Below, one piece after another: positions 26,011 through 33,726 of a stretch of DNA of 64,000 nucleotides; positions within the stretch are counted from its first letter, which is position 1; each line of letters begins with the position of its first letter. Position numbers and translations under genes: made by a program. The stretch is from Flavobacterium sp. UBA7680 (lineage in GTDB: Bacteria; Bacteroidota; Bacteroidia; Flavobacteriales; Flavobacteriaceae), in contig NZ_DLHA01000019.1 in the NCBI RefSeq assembly GCF_002482975.1, positions 10,408 to 74,407 on the forward strand. The letters run 5' to 3'. Below the pieces are notes generated by a model. The model did no database searches. It was not told the origin of the DNA and saw only the letters and a list, made by a program, of their open reading frames with translations.

Positions 26011-27831
26011 ATGACAGTAACTCGAAAATACTATGAAAGTTTAATTGGACTATTTGCAAAGATAAATTCGGTTAAGCACAATGAAGTTGAATTGTTTTTG
26101 GAAACAAAAACTGATTTATCTAATCTAATTGATAGGATTGTAAAATTTAATTTATTTCCATTAAGTTTTACAAACTTGTTTTTTGAAACACTCCATAAAA
26201 GAACAATTGAAAACTTCTCAAAAGAAAAAATAATATTGTCAAATGAACTGCATTATGAACTTAATGAATGCCTTTGGACAACTAGATTAAGATATGGTGG
26301 AGAATTATTATTTTATATTTATGAAATAAGAATTGCCTACTTGAATCTGTCGATTGAAGAAATTGATGAGTTTGAAAAAGATAAAAAAGAGCCAATCCAT
26401 TATTTTATGCCTGAGGTTTTAAAATTTAGAAATCTCAAAGAAAAAACAGCAAAATTTGAAGAAATTAAAAAAACTCAAAAAAATAGTATTGTCAAAAAAG
26501 AAAAAGTAATTATTAAAAAATCTGATTATGAAATAATTGATGGGAAACTTCAGATGCATTTTTCAGATTACAAAAATTATATCTCAACAAACTATCCATC
26601 AATTTGTGACTCTTTTTCATATTATGGAAAAAATGTTAGAGCATATATTACAGAAGCAATTTCCAATGATATTTTTGAACTAAGGGTTCATTCTTATAAA
26701 TCTGACAGTAAATCTTCTATTACTTTAAAAAATGAATACTATAATTTTTATCCAGCTTATTTCTATAATTTAGAAGAAATTGCAAATGAGCAAATCGATG
26801 CGATGGCCTTAACTTTGGTTAGGTCAAATTTTATTTTTAAAAACCCATTTTCAATAGAGAACATTCATTACGCGCTGGTGAGAATTTTTATAGAAAATTC
26901 AACTGAAATAGTGGCTATTAATTTTGCAAAATTTTTACTCAAATGTGAAGGCTATAAATTTATAGATACAGAAGATTCACAAAATCAAGGATTTGATTTA
27001 TTAGGAGAAAAATCTAATGAAAAAACTCAATTTGAAATCTACCATCATAAGTCTAGGAGTTCAAATAATTTAGTTGAAAAAGCAACTAAATTCTACAATA
27101 CAAATTCAATAGAAACAATTTTTGTTTTTACAACATTTCCGGGAAAAGACACAATTGACTTATTAAAAACATATAATATTTCTTCGTTATTTTTATTTGA
27201 TTTAATTGGTAAGTATTTTGAAAATGAAAACACTGACGTTTTAAGTTGGTATATAAAATCAAATCTAAATAGTATTAAACCCAAAAAAATAAATAAAAAT
27301 TTTGAAGCATTAATACTCATAAATAGATTAAAAAATTGCCCAACAGGCAATAAAGATTGGGCCGACTATGAAACAATCGGTGCAGATATTTTTAGATTTT
27401 TATTTGAAGACAATTTTAAATCATATATAGCCGAAGAACAATTTGAAACCGATTTAAAAAATCACCGTCGTGATTTAATTGTTAGTAATTATCCAAAAGA
27501 TTCAACTTCTTTTTGGGCAGAAGTAAAACAAGAATATAAATCAAAAGCAATAATAATTGATTTTAAAAATTACTCTGAAAAATTAAATTCTACAACGTTG
27601 TTTAGTGTTACAAAATACATAACAAAAAAAGTCGGTAATTTTGCGATAGTATTTTCTAGAAAAGGTATTGACAATACAGCAGTTAATGAACAAAAAACAT
27701 TACTTAGCAGTGATAAACTTGTAATAGAATTTAATGACAACGAGCTAATTGAAATGATAAATGAGAAAGTACTAGGAAAAGACCCACTTGATAGATTGAA
27801 ATCAAAAGAATTCGAATTAATAAGACGATAA
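26011..27831 (+). CDS. Restriction-endonuclease-like protein, 606 aa
   Basis: The C-terminal part carries a PD-(D/E)xK-type signature: HRRDLIVSNYP, then SFWAEVKQEYKS and IIIDFKNYSEKL, typical of predicted restriction-like endonucleases. A second similar core may lie in the middle (near residue 330): NQGFDLLGEK then QFEIYHHKSRSS. The N-terminal 300 residues are unrecognised. It forms a single cassette, with GTTAGGT at its start and ACTTAAT (5 of 7 complementary) after its stop. Function in defence is an inference. Confidence 0.6.
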   Translation: MTVTRKYYESLIGLFAKINSVKHNEVELFLETKTDLSNLIDRIVKFNLFPLSFTNLFFETLHKRTIENFSKEKIILSNELHYELNECLWTTRLRYGGELLFYIYEIRIAYLNLSIEEIDEFEKDKKEPIHYFMPEVLKFRNLKEKTAKFEEIKKTQKNSIVKKEKVIIKKSDYEIIDGKLQMHFSDYKNYISTNYPSICDSFSYYGKNVRAYITEAISNDIFELRVHSYKSDSKSSITLKNEYYNFYPAYFYNLEEIANEQIDAMALTLVRSNFIFKNPFSIENIHYALVRIFIENSTEIVAINFAKFLLKCEGYKFIDTEDSQNQGFDLLGEKSNEKTQFEIYHHKSRSSNNLVEKATKFYNTNSIETIFVFTTFPGKDTIDLLKTYNISSLFLFDLIGKYFENENTDVLSWYIKSNLNSIKPKKINKNFEALILINRLKNCPTGNKDWADYETIGADIFRFLFEDNFKSYIAEEQFETDLKNHRRDLIVSNYPKDSTSFWAEVKQEYKSKAIIIDFKNYSEKLNSTTLFSVTKYITKKVGNFAIVFSRKGIDNTAVNEQKTLLSSDKLVIEFNDNELIEMINEKVLGKDPLDRLKSKEFELIRR

Positions 27832-27837
27832 ACTATT

Positions 27838-27970
27838 TTACTTAATGGCCTTTTGGCAAAATTGGGGTTTACGATTATGGAAGTTGGTATTGCATTTTAA
27901 AATTTGTGTATAACCGAAAAACATCCCTCTATATTCCTCAGCTTCGCCAAACGCCAGAACGTTAGCAACA
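27838..27970 (+). repeat. attC-like cassette-end palindrome
   Basis: Left arm GGCCTTTTGGCAAAATTGGG (27847-27866), shared block ATAACCGAAAAACATCCC, right arm CAGCTTCGCCAAACGCCAGA, core GTTAGCA at 27961. It belongs to the same subtype as the minus-strand site at 11880. Confidence 0.65.
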
Positions 27971-27975
27971 AGTAT

Positions 27976-28533
27976 ATGAAAACAGAACAACACATAAAAC
28001 TCGGACGCTTAACAGTACTTATTTCCTTCTTGCTGGGAACAGCTATTTTTATTCTTTACTTCCTGACTTCTTCCTTTGAAATACTTACTCTTGGCCAAAG
28101 TTTTATAGCACTTGCAGGTTTGATAAATGTTGGAATTTTAATTTCTATTTTGTTTAAAGCAAACAGAGACAAAGACAATAGAGCACAATTATTTACGACT
28201 TGCGGACTTATGCTGCTCAATATTCCAGTACTATTTTTTTACTGTTGGGTAACTGGAATTCTGCTCAACACCATGAGAATTACTTTCACAAACACGACAA
28301 AAATCACATTGACAAATATAAATATAGTGGGTTGTGGCGGTGGACACATTGAAAAATTAGAAAATGGGGAAAGTGAAACGGTGTGGGTTGACATAACTGG
28401 CGATTGTTCACTAGGTATTAATTATTTATCCGAGGGACAAAATAAAGAAGAAAATGTTGTAGGCTATGTGACACCCCTTATGGGCCAGAAAATGAAACAT
28501 AATATTGGGGGAAAAAACGACAAACAATTTTGA
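27976..28533 (+). CDS. Small membrane protein, 185 aa
   Basis: Three membrane segments (about residues 11-31, 39-59, 76-96) are followed by an extracytoplasmic-looking beta-rich domain with MRITFTNTTKITLTNINIV and CGGGHIEKLENGE. The same layout occurs in many uncharacterised Bacteroidota cassette-like genes. The ATG at 27976, 15 bases after the attC core, is chosen over the GTG/ATG-like start at 27904 that lies inside the repeat. Confidence 0.6.
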   Translation: MKTEQHIKLGRLTVLISFLLGTAIFILYFLTSSFEILTLGQSFIALAGLINVGILISILFKANRDKDNRAQLFTTCGLMLLNIPVLFFYCWVTGILLNTMRITFTNTTKITLTNINIVGCGGGHIEKLENGESETVWVDITGDCSLGINYLSEGQNKEENVVGYVTPLMGQKMKHNIGGKNDKQF

Positions 28534-28563
28534 TAACAAGGCTGAAAAATGAAGTAATTATTT

Positions 28564-28890
28564 ATGAAAGACTTTAATTCTGATGAATTTCCAAGAAACT
28601 TAAATGATGAGGAAATTGAAATATTATCCCAACTAGTTATTAAAAATCCAATATCAGATTTGTGGAAACAAATTGCCGTTAAACTAACTTCTGAACAAAA
28701 AGTAAGAATCAATAAAAAAATTGAAAGTAAAAAATATTCTGAATCAGAAAAACTACCCTCATTTAATAAAAAAGAAGTGAATGACGAGGAATGGGAAAGG
28801 TTAGCTAAGGAAAAAGAATTGGAAAAATTTCAAGGCAATATGGTGAAGTTTGGATTATGGGAAGAAGGATTTGACGAAGAAAAGAAATAG
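28564..28890 (+). CDS. Small acidic hypothetical protein, 108 aa
   Basis: A soluble, charged helical protein starting MKDFNSDEFPRNLNDEEIEI. It starts 30 bases after the membrane-protein gene and shares its cassette. No family recognised. Pairing with the preceding gene suggests the two are a functional unit. Confidence 0.5.
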   Translation: MKDFNSDEFPRNLNDEEIEILSQLVIKNPISDLWKQIAVKLTSEQKVRINKKIESKKYSESEKLPSFNKKEVNDEEWERLAKEKELEKFQGNMVKFGLWEEGFDEEKK

Positions 28891-28894
28891 AAAA

Positions 28895-29085
28895 TCAGAT
28901 ACAATGGCTGACAGCCGTTTGGCGAGATTGATGTTTTATGCTTAATAAAAAGTTTTATAGTTAGGATGATTTACTTAGCCTGTTGCTAAGGCTCGGTTGT
29001 TTGGCTTGTTTATCTCTCAGGTAGAAAATCTAATAATAGAGCTTATTATAGTTCAAAGCCCGCTGTAATCCCAGAAAGTTGTGCG
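28895..29085 (+). repeat. attC-like cassette-end palindrome, last of the right array
   Basis: Left arm GACAGCCGTTTGGCGAGATT (28910-28929), longer spacer with an internal hairpin (TAGCCTGTTGCTAAGGCT), right arm AGCCCGCTGTAATCCCAGAA and core GTTGTGC at 29078. The cassette-like sequence ends here and is followed directly by the dispersed hairpin repeat. Confidence 0.55.
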
Positions 29086-29091
29086 ATACTA

Positions 29092-29172
29092 CCCTAGCCC
29101 CGATAGCAGTGGAAATCCTTTTGTGCCGGGGTTCGGCACAAAAGATTGGAACGGATAGCGGGAAAAAGCTCC
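29092..29172 (+). repeat. Dispersed hairpin element, copy 1
   Basis: Opens CCCTAGCCCCGATAGC and closes GGATAGCGGGAAAAAGCTCC. The core is a perfect 11-bp hairpin, CTTTTGTGCCG / CGGCACAAAAG, with a GGGTT loop (29118-29144). Related copies are at 30978-31085 and 33172-33250. It separates the island from the chromosomal part. Confidence 0.8.
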
Positions 29173-29337
29173 AAAAAATAAAACTATATACAATTCACTA
29201 AGTACAAAGAACAACCCCGGACAACTACGACCATACCACCCAGCCTGCCCCGGGGCACCCCTTTAAAAAAAAACAACAGCAATAATCCAATTCAAAAAAT
29301 AAAATTACAACTTCCCATACAACCAAAAATTACGATC
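29173..29337. other. Intergenic, no further structure seen
   Basis: Purine/pyrimidine-skewed AC-rich sequence between the repeat and the first small gene. I see no gene and no hairpin. Confidence 0.4.
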
Positions 29338-29529
29338 ATGAAGACCGTAATTCCCAAAACCCGATCAAAGACCCAAAACGCGCAGCCAAAAACACCCAGC
29401 CCCTATGACCCGCAGAACCCTTATAAGGAACCCCAAAGCGGCCCCAAAGACATAACGGTGAAGGACATAGAAAAGGACCTTATAGAGAATGACCCATCAA
29501 AAGGGGTCTCAAACCGATATGGATACTAA
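29338..29529 (+). CDS. Small Pro-rich hypothetical protein, 63 aa
   Basis: Starts MKTVIPKTRSKTQ and is rich in Pro, Lys and Gln with a charged end (VKDIEKDLIEND). Likely disordered. It overlaps the next small ORF by 11 bases, suggesting a pair. Similar short proteins are frequent in Flavobacterium genomes, but the function is unknown. Confidence 0.5.
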   Translation: MKTVIPKTRSKTQNAQPKTPSPYDPQNPYKEPQSGPKDITVKDIEKDLIENDPSKGVSNRYGY

Positions 29530-29686
29530 AAAGAACAATCAGGATGAAAATGATTCCTTTGAGACCATAGCGCCCGAAAAGGATAATGCCGTAAAGAGGG
29601 AATTCGAATTTGGGCAGCTTGGAAATGATGAGCTTAAAGAAGATGAACTTACCTTTAAAGTCAACCAAAGTTATATCTCTTTTTAG
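29519..29686 (+). CDS. Small acidic hypothetical protein, 55 aa
   Basis: A short acidic, probably disordered protein (MDTKKNNQDENDSFETIAPE). An upstream ATG at 29489 would add ten residues, but the start at 29519 gives a tighter overlap with the preceding gene. Its 3' end overlaps the 3' end of the convergent AraC-type gene by 26 bases. Confidence 0.45.
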   Translation: MDTKKNNQDENDSFETIAPEKDNAVKREFEFGQLGNDELKEDELTFKVNQSYISF

Positions 29687-30077
29687 GAACTGTCCTGTGA
29701 TCATATTGGCCCCTGTGCAGTTTTAAATACTCCGACGGCGCCGCTCCAACATGCCTTATAAAGGCTCTGTGAGCGGTAGCCCTGGAATTAAACCCGCAGG
29801 CCATTACCATTTGCTCGACTGTCAAATCTTTCCACCCAAAATCATTCATTTTTTCTTTGAAATACCCGATTCTCATTAAATTTATATAATTCTTAAAATT
29901 TTGATTGGTCTCTGAATTAATCAGGTGCGAAAGCGTGTGGAGATCAATTCCTGTATCTTGCGCCAGGTCCGGAAGAGATAAATCACATCTAAGAAAGAGC
30001 TTTTTAGAAACTAGTGTAATTTCTATTTTTGCCATATAAACCTGTTTTTGGCTCTGTGTTAGTTTTTTAAAATCCAT
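29661..30077 (-). CDS. AraC-family DNA-binding protein, 138 aa
   Basis: A stand-alone AraC-type double helix-turn-helix: LSLPDLAQDTGIDLHTLSHL as the first HTH, then FKNYINLMRIGYFKEKM and MVMACGFNSRATAHRAFIRH with APSEYLK as the second. No sensor domain is present. The spacer between the first HTH and the second is family-typical. It probably regulates transcription of nearby genes; the target is unknown. Confidence 0.8.
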   Translation of the reverse strand: MDFKKLTQSQKQVYMAKIEITLVSKKLFLRCDLSLPDLAQDTGIDLHTLSHLINSETNQNFKNYINLMRIGYFKEKMNDFGWKDLTVEQMVMACGFNSRATAHRAFIRHVGAAPSEYLKLHRGQYDHRTVPKKRYNFG

Positions 30078-30095
30078 ATTTATATCCCCGAGCCT

Positions 30096-30344
30096 TTATT
30101 TAAAAATCGATACACTGTCCTGCAGCTCTTCCCTTGCTATAAAGGCATTGATAAATTCCTGCACTTCGCTGGCTGTCCCTGTCTCAATATCAAAAAAATT
30201 GATATGGAACTCCTCATCCTGGTCCGCAATGTGTATGATCTGGGTATAGCCCCTTGAGATTATACTGCCTTTTAATTTAATGATATTGGACTGCTGTCTG
30301 CCATCGAGCTGTTTTCGGACCTTTAGTTTCATCCCCTTTTCCAT
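30096..30344 (-). CDS. Hypothetical protein, 82 aa
   Basis: A compact alpha/beta protein beginning MEKGMKLKVRKQLDGRQQ, with SRGYTQIIHIADQDEEFHIN. No family recognised. It lies 18 bases upstream of the AraC-type gene on the same strand, so the two probably form an operon. Confidence 0.5.
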   Translation of the reverse strand: MEKGMKLKVRKQLDGRQQSNIIKLKGSIISRGYTQIIHIADQDEEFHINFFDIETGTASEVQEFINAFIAREELQDSVSIFK

Positions 30345-30530
30345 TACCAGTAATTTAAAATAATATGCTTTTTTTATTTCCTATCAAATATAAAAATTAT
30401 TAAATACTATTTAGTCTAAATGCGGGACTTTAACCTGATTTTTTTGTGATCAAGATCAAGCGCGACCGCATTGCAGCCTGCTCTAATTTTGCACAAAAAA
30501 ATCAAGGCTGTTTTATAATTCCTTTTACAG

Positions 30531-30572
30531 CGGGAATAGCTCCCAAAAAAATAAACACCAATACTATATATA
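30531..30572 (+). repeat. Tail fragment of the dispersed hairpin element
   Basis: AGCGGGAATAGCTCCCAAAAAAATAAA with ACTATATA downstream matches the right end and flank of copies 1-3, without the hairpin. It looks like a remnant. Confidence 0.45.
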
Positions 30573-30585
30573 CACCACATCCATA

Positions 30586-30615
30586 AAACAAAAAAGGCAC
30601 CTCTAACGAGGTGCC
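30586..30615 (-). terminator. Intrinsic terminator of the cold-shock gene
   Basis: A perfect 8-bp stem (GGCACCTC, loop of 4, GAGGTGCC at 30596-30615) is followed on the minus strand by six T residues. It lies 26 bases past the stop of the cold-shock gene. Confidence 0.85.
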
Positions 30616-30641
30616 TTTAAAAGTTAACTGTGAAGAGTATA

Positions 30642-30833
30642 TTATGCTACAACTACGTTTACTGCGTTTGGACCTTTACGGCCTTCTTCTACGTCGTATC
30701 TTACTTCATCATTTTGACGAATTTCTTCTGACAGACCTGAAGCATGAACAAAAACCTCGGCCCCACCATTGCTTGGAGTTATAAATCCGAACCCTTTTTC
30801 TTCATTGAAAAATTTTACTGTACCTTCTTGCAT
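30642..30833 (-). CDS. Cold-shock domain protein (CspA family)
   Basis: A 63-residue CSD protein with RNP1 KGFGFI and RNP2 VFVHASG, complete at the family's usual length. It binds single-stranded RNA or DNA and acts as an RNA chaperone. A strong terminator follows. Monocistronic. Confidence 0.95.
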   Translation of the reverse strand: MQEGTVKFFNEEKGFGFITPSNGGAEVFVHASGLSEEIRQNDEVRYDVEEGRKGPNAVNVVVA

Positions 30834-31336
30834 TTTAATGTATTTAAGGGCGTAAAGGTAGCTTTATTAAATGAGAAGCGGCTGAATTTGAGTTTTTTAT
30901 TTTATTTAATTTAAATTCAGGTATTCCAAAACAAAAAAGCTCCGGATTTGCCTGAAGCTTCTGCTGTCTGAGCAGCAGCCCTAGCCCCGATTGCTTCGCC
31001 AGTTCGCTTCGCTCGTGTGGAGTGAAAATCCTTTTGTGCCGGGGTTCGGCACAAAAGATTGGAACGGATAGCGGGAAAAAGCTCCTGAAAATAATATTAA
31101 ACCTAAAAAATAAAACGAAATACAATTGACCCAGACTTGGCACAAAAGAGCTCCAAAAAAACAGCATTATTTTCCAGGCAGTACTAATTATTTAAATAAA
31201 TCATTGCTGCTAAACTGTACTTATCCCCATAGAGCATTTAAAAAATTCTATTGGAATTATGAAACATTCTTTTATATTTACATAACACACTAAAATTAAT
31301 TACATCTACTTTCGTTAGCATCTAAACCACTCACCG
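30834..31336. other. Intergenic region with repeat copy 2
   Basis: Between the divergent cold-shock and histidine-kinase genes. It contains dispersed hairpin copy 2 (30978-31085). The minus-strand ORF over this repeat (30844-31167) is repeat-derived and not accepted. The last 150 bases are AT-rich and presumably carry the kinase promoter. Confidence 0.6.
30978..31085 (+). repeat. Dispersed hairpin element, copy 2 (with insertion)
   Basis: Same ends and same 11-bp hairpin as copy 1, but an extra ~26 bases (TTCGCCAGTTCGCTTCGCTC) separate the opening CCCTAGCCCCGATTGC from the hairpin arm. The insertion has its own short direct repeats. Confidence 0.8.
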
Positions 31337-32848
31337 ATGTACGATAATCTATTGCTTTTAAAAGACATTGTAGATCATACCCCTCTGCCTATAGCAGTCT
31401 ATACGGGCCCTGAGCTAAAAATAGAACTGGCCAACCCCGCTATGATAAAGGCCTGGGGCAAAGGGTACCAGATTATTGGAAAAAACTACCTGGATGTACT
31501 TCCTGAAACCCAAAACCAGCCGTTTTTTGAGCAGGCACTCCAAGTGCTCAAGACCGGGACTGCTTTTCATGCCAAGGATAAAAAAGTGGAACTGGTAGTT
31601 GAGGGCGTAATGCAGACCTACTATTTTAACTACAGCTTTATCCCTCTTTTTGATAAGCAAGGCGCGGTCTATGCGGTGATGAATACGGGCGCGGATGTCA
31701 CCGAGCTGCACCTGGCAAAACAGCAGACCCAGAGTGCCGAGCAAAGGCTCAGAATGGCTATTGAATCCTCAGGGATGGGAACCTATGAGATAGACCTTGC
31801 CACCAAAAAAATAAAAACCTCTGGAAATTTCAATACCATCTGGTCCATCCAAGGGGAAATAGCCAACGAGCAGCTTATTTCAAAACTGCATCCCGAGGAC
31901 CAAAAACTCCGTGAAGAAGCACACCAAAAGGCGCAAAGCACAGGGAAAATGTGCTACGAGGCGCGAATCATAAACGATGACGGATCACTCAAATGGGTGA
32001 AGATTAACGGCAGAATTATCACCGACGAAAATGGAACCCCCAACACCCTTATCGGGATCATACAGGATATCCACGAGCAGAAAGAATTTGAGCAGGAGCT
32101 TAAAAAACAAGTGGCCCAAAACACGCAGGAACTCCAGCGCTCCAATGATGACCTTATGCATTTCGCGGGTGTGGTGAGCCATGACCTTAAAGAGCCTGTG
32201 CGAAAAATAAAAACCTTCAACAGTCTTCTGAGAAACGAACCGCACACCCCTTTTAATGAAAATGCAGAAAAGTACCTGAGCAAAATAGACCAGTCCGCCC
32301 AGAGAATGCAGACGATCATTGAAGGCATCCTTGCCTACTCGACACTGGATAAAAGGTCGCAGCCTGTTGAGAAAATAAACCTTGACCTGGTCATTGAAAA
32401 TATCAAAACCGATCTGGAACTGATCATAAATGAAAAAGGAGCTATTCTGGTGATAAGTGAGCTTCCCCATATTGAAGGGGCACCTATCCTGATCCACCAG
32501 CTTTTTTACAACCTGATACATAACGCGCTGAAGTTCTCAAAGACCGATGAGCCGCCCAGGGTGATCATCACTTCGAATATTATAAAGAATCCAGAAGGCA
32601 TTGAGGTGCTGGAAATAAAAATAAAGGACAACGGCATTGGACTGGACCCTGTTTTTGCCGAGAAAATATTTGATGCCTTTGAAAGGCTGAACTCCAAAGA
32701 CCAGTTTGAAGGAAACGGGCTCGGCCTTGCCCTGTGCAGAAAAATAGCCAAAAGGCATAATGGTGCTATTACAGCGGCGGGTGAGAAAGATAACGGCGCT
32801 GAATTTACAGTGACCCTTCCTTTAAAACAGTCCGATCCTTATCTTTAG
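31337..32848 (+). CDS. PAS-PAS sensor histidine kinase, 503 aa
   Basis: A cytoplasmic kinase without membrane segments. Two PAS domains (about 10-125 and 130-250; the second ends IIGIIQDIHEQKEF) lead via a short coiled coil to HisKA with the phospho-acceptor His282 in SHDLKEP, then HATPase_c with NLIHNALKFS (N), DNGIGL (G1) and GNGLGL (G2). Related kinases are common in Flavobacterium. No response regulator gene is adjacent, so the partner is unknown. The signal is probably sensed by the PAS domains. Confidence 0.9.
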   Translation: MYDNLLLLKDIVDHTPLPIAVYTGPELKIELANPAMIKAWGKGYQIIGKNYLDVLPETQNQPFFEQALQVLKTGTAFHAKDKKVELVVEGVMQTYYFNYSFIPLFDKQGAVYAVMNTGADVTELHLAKQQTQSAEQRLRMAIESSGMGTYEIDLATKKIKTSGNFNTIWSIQGEIANEQLISKLHPEDQKLREEAHQKAQSTGKMCYEARIINDDGSLKWVKINGRIITDENGTPNTLIGIIQDIHEQKEFEQELKKQVAQNTQELQRSNDDLMHFAGVVSHDLKEPVRKIKTFNSLLRNEPHTPFNENAEKYLSKIDQSAQRMQTIIEGILAYSTLDKRSQPVEKINLDLVIENIKTDLELIINEKGAILVISELPHIEGAPILIHQLFYNLIHNALKFSKTDEPPRVIITSNIIKNPEGIEVLEIKIKDNGIGLDPVFAEKIFDAFERLNSKDQFEGNGLGLALCRKIAKRHNGAITAAGEKDNGAEFTVTLPLKQSDPYL

Positions 32849-32991
32849 CACCTTGTAAAAAAATAAATAAACTAAGAGATTCTTATCGCCAATGTGTTAC
32901 TGCAAATTGTGAAGTTCAATTTGGCAAATATTTCAGTATACAATCAAAAGTTTTAAGTAAACATAAAATGGAAGATTATGTTTATGGACAG

Positions 32992-33021
32992 CCCGCCCTG
33001 TACTTAATTGTATGGGGCGGG
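32992..33021 (+). terminator. Terminator-like hairpin
   Basis: CCCGCCC (32992-32998) pairs with GGGCGGG (33015-33021) around a 16-nt loop, followed by the T-rich TTTATCATTTT. It may end the histidine-kinase transcript 145 bases past its stop. Confidence 0.55.
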
Positions 33022-33171
33022 TTTATCATTTTGATTTTCAAAAAAATTAAGTGATGCTTAAAAAATTCAATGATAAGATGTGCACCTTTACCATAAATTT
33101 TTAAATGCATTTGATACAGTAATTGCGCTGGAATATGCATCTCTCCAAAACAAAAACAGGGCTCATAAGCA

Positions 33172-33250
33172 GCCCTAGCCCCGATAGAAGCGGAAATCCT
33201 TTGTGGCGGGGTTCGCCGCAAAGATTGAAGCGTATAGCGGGAAGAGCTCC
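33172..33250 (+). repeat. Dispersed hairpin element, copy 3 (compensatory changes)
   Basis: The hairpin here is CTTTGTGGCG / CGCCGCAAAG. The C-to-G change in the left arm is matched by a G-to-C change in the right arm relative to copies 1 and 2, so pairing is kept. This argues for a functional structure. Confidence 0.8.
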
Positions 33251-33330
33251 TAAAAAATAAATACTATACTATTGATAAAAAACAATTTTACCTCTTAAAG
33301 ATTCTGCTGAAACCCTTTAGTTTTTTAAGG

Positions 33331-33615
33331 TTGAATCCTTTTGCTGGTGCAATACATTTTCTGATGAATTTAAAACCTATTTACTACCCACTGTTTTTAC
33401 TGCTGTTGGAAAACAAATTCAATCGATATTCCACAACCGTCAAAGGCATCGACCTCACGCGTGATGATCTGGCCAACCTTATTGGAACATCACAGGAGAG
33501 TCTTGGCAGAAGCCTCAAACAATTTAAGGAACAGGGCTGTATTGAAACAGATAAACGAAATATTTACATAAAAGACCCCAAACAACTCGAGCAATTACTT
33601 CAGGTAAAAATATAA
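33331..33615 (+). CDS. Orphan CRP/FNR-type winged-helix domain, 94 aa
   Basis: Residues ~38-90 are a CRP-family DNA-binding domain: GIDLTRDDLANLIGTSQESLGRSLKQF, with the recognition-helix Glu and Arg (E-S-L-G-R), and an IKDPKQLEQLL end. The cyclic-nucleotide-binding part is missing; the N-terminus is only a hydrophobic stretch (IYYPLFLLLLENKF). It could be a remnant of a full regulator or a DNA-binding-only competitor for the sites found in this region. An internal ATG at 33364 is an alternative start. Confidence 0.6.
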   Translation: MNPFAGAIHFLMNLKPIYYPLFLLLLENKFNRYSTTVKGIDLTRDDLANLIGTSQESLGRSLKQFKEQGCIETDKRNIYIKDPKQLEQLLQVKI

Positions 33616-33635
33616 CAACCATACATGTTGCAAAA

Positions 33636-33700
33636 TGACGAGCGTTACCTTTCAGGGTGATGCTTGTCATTTTTGTTTTTTACAACACCGCTTACCTTGC
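33636..33700 (+). promoter_or_regulatory. Tandem CRP/FNR-box promoter 1 (PIG-L operon)
   Basis: TGA-N6-TTA at 33636 and TGA-N6-TCATTT at 33658, 22 bp apart, then TACCTTGC (33693-33700) in the -7 position, 26 bases after the second TCA begins. The gene starts at 33727. The element shares spacing exactly with six others. Confidence 0.75.
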
Positions 33701-33726
33701 TGGTTGATATCTAAATAATTCTCCCA

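Larger units (their letters stand above)
32849..33330. other. Intergenic region with terminator and repeat copy 3
   Basis: About 480 bases without a gene. It has a terminator-like hairpin (32992-33021) and hairpin repeat copy 3 (33172-33250). Nothing else is recognisable. Confidence 0.6.

Noticed and set aside
27904..27975. Upstream start for the membrane protein at 27976
   Set aside because: The added 24 codons lie in the attC-like palindrome and are not protein-like.
8262..29085. CRISPR array
   Set aside because: The repeats are long, divergent palindromes separated by genes, not short identical repeats with uniform spacers.
30844..31167. 107-residue minus-strand ORF
   Set aside because: It is read through hairpin repeat copy 2 and adjacent AT-rich DNA; no domain or codon bias.
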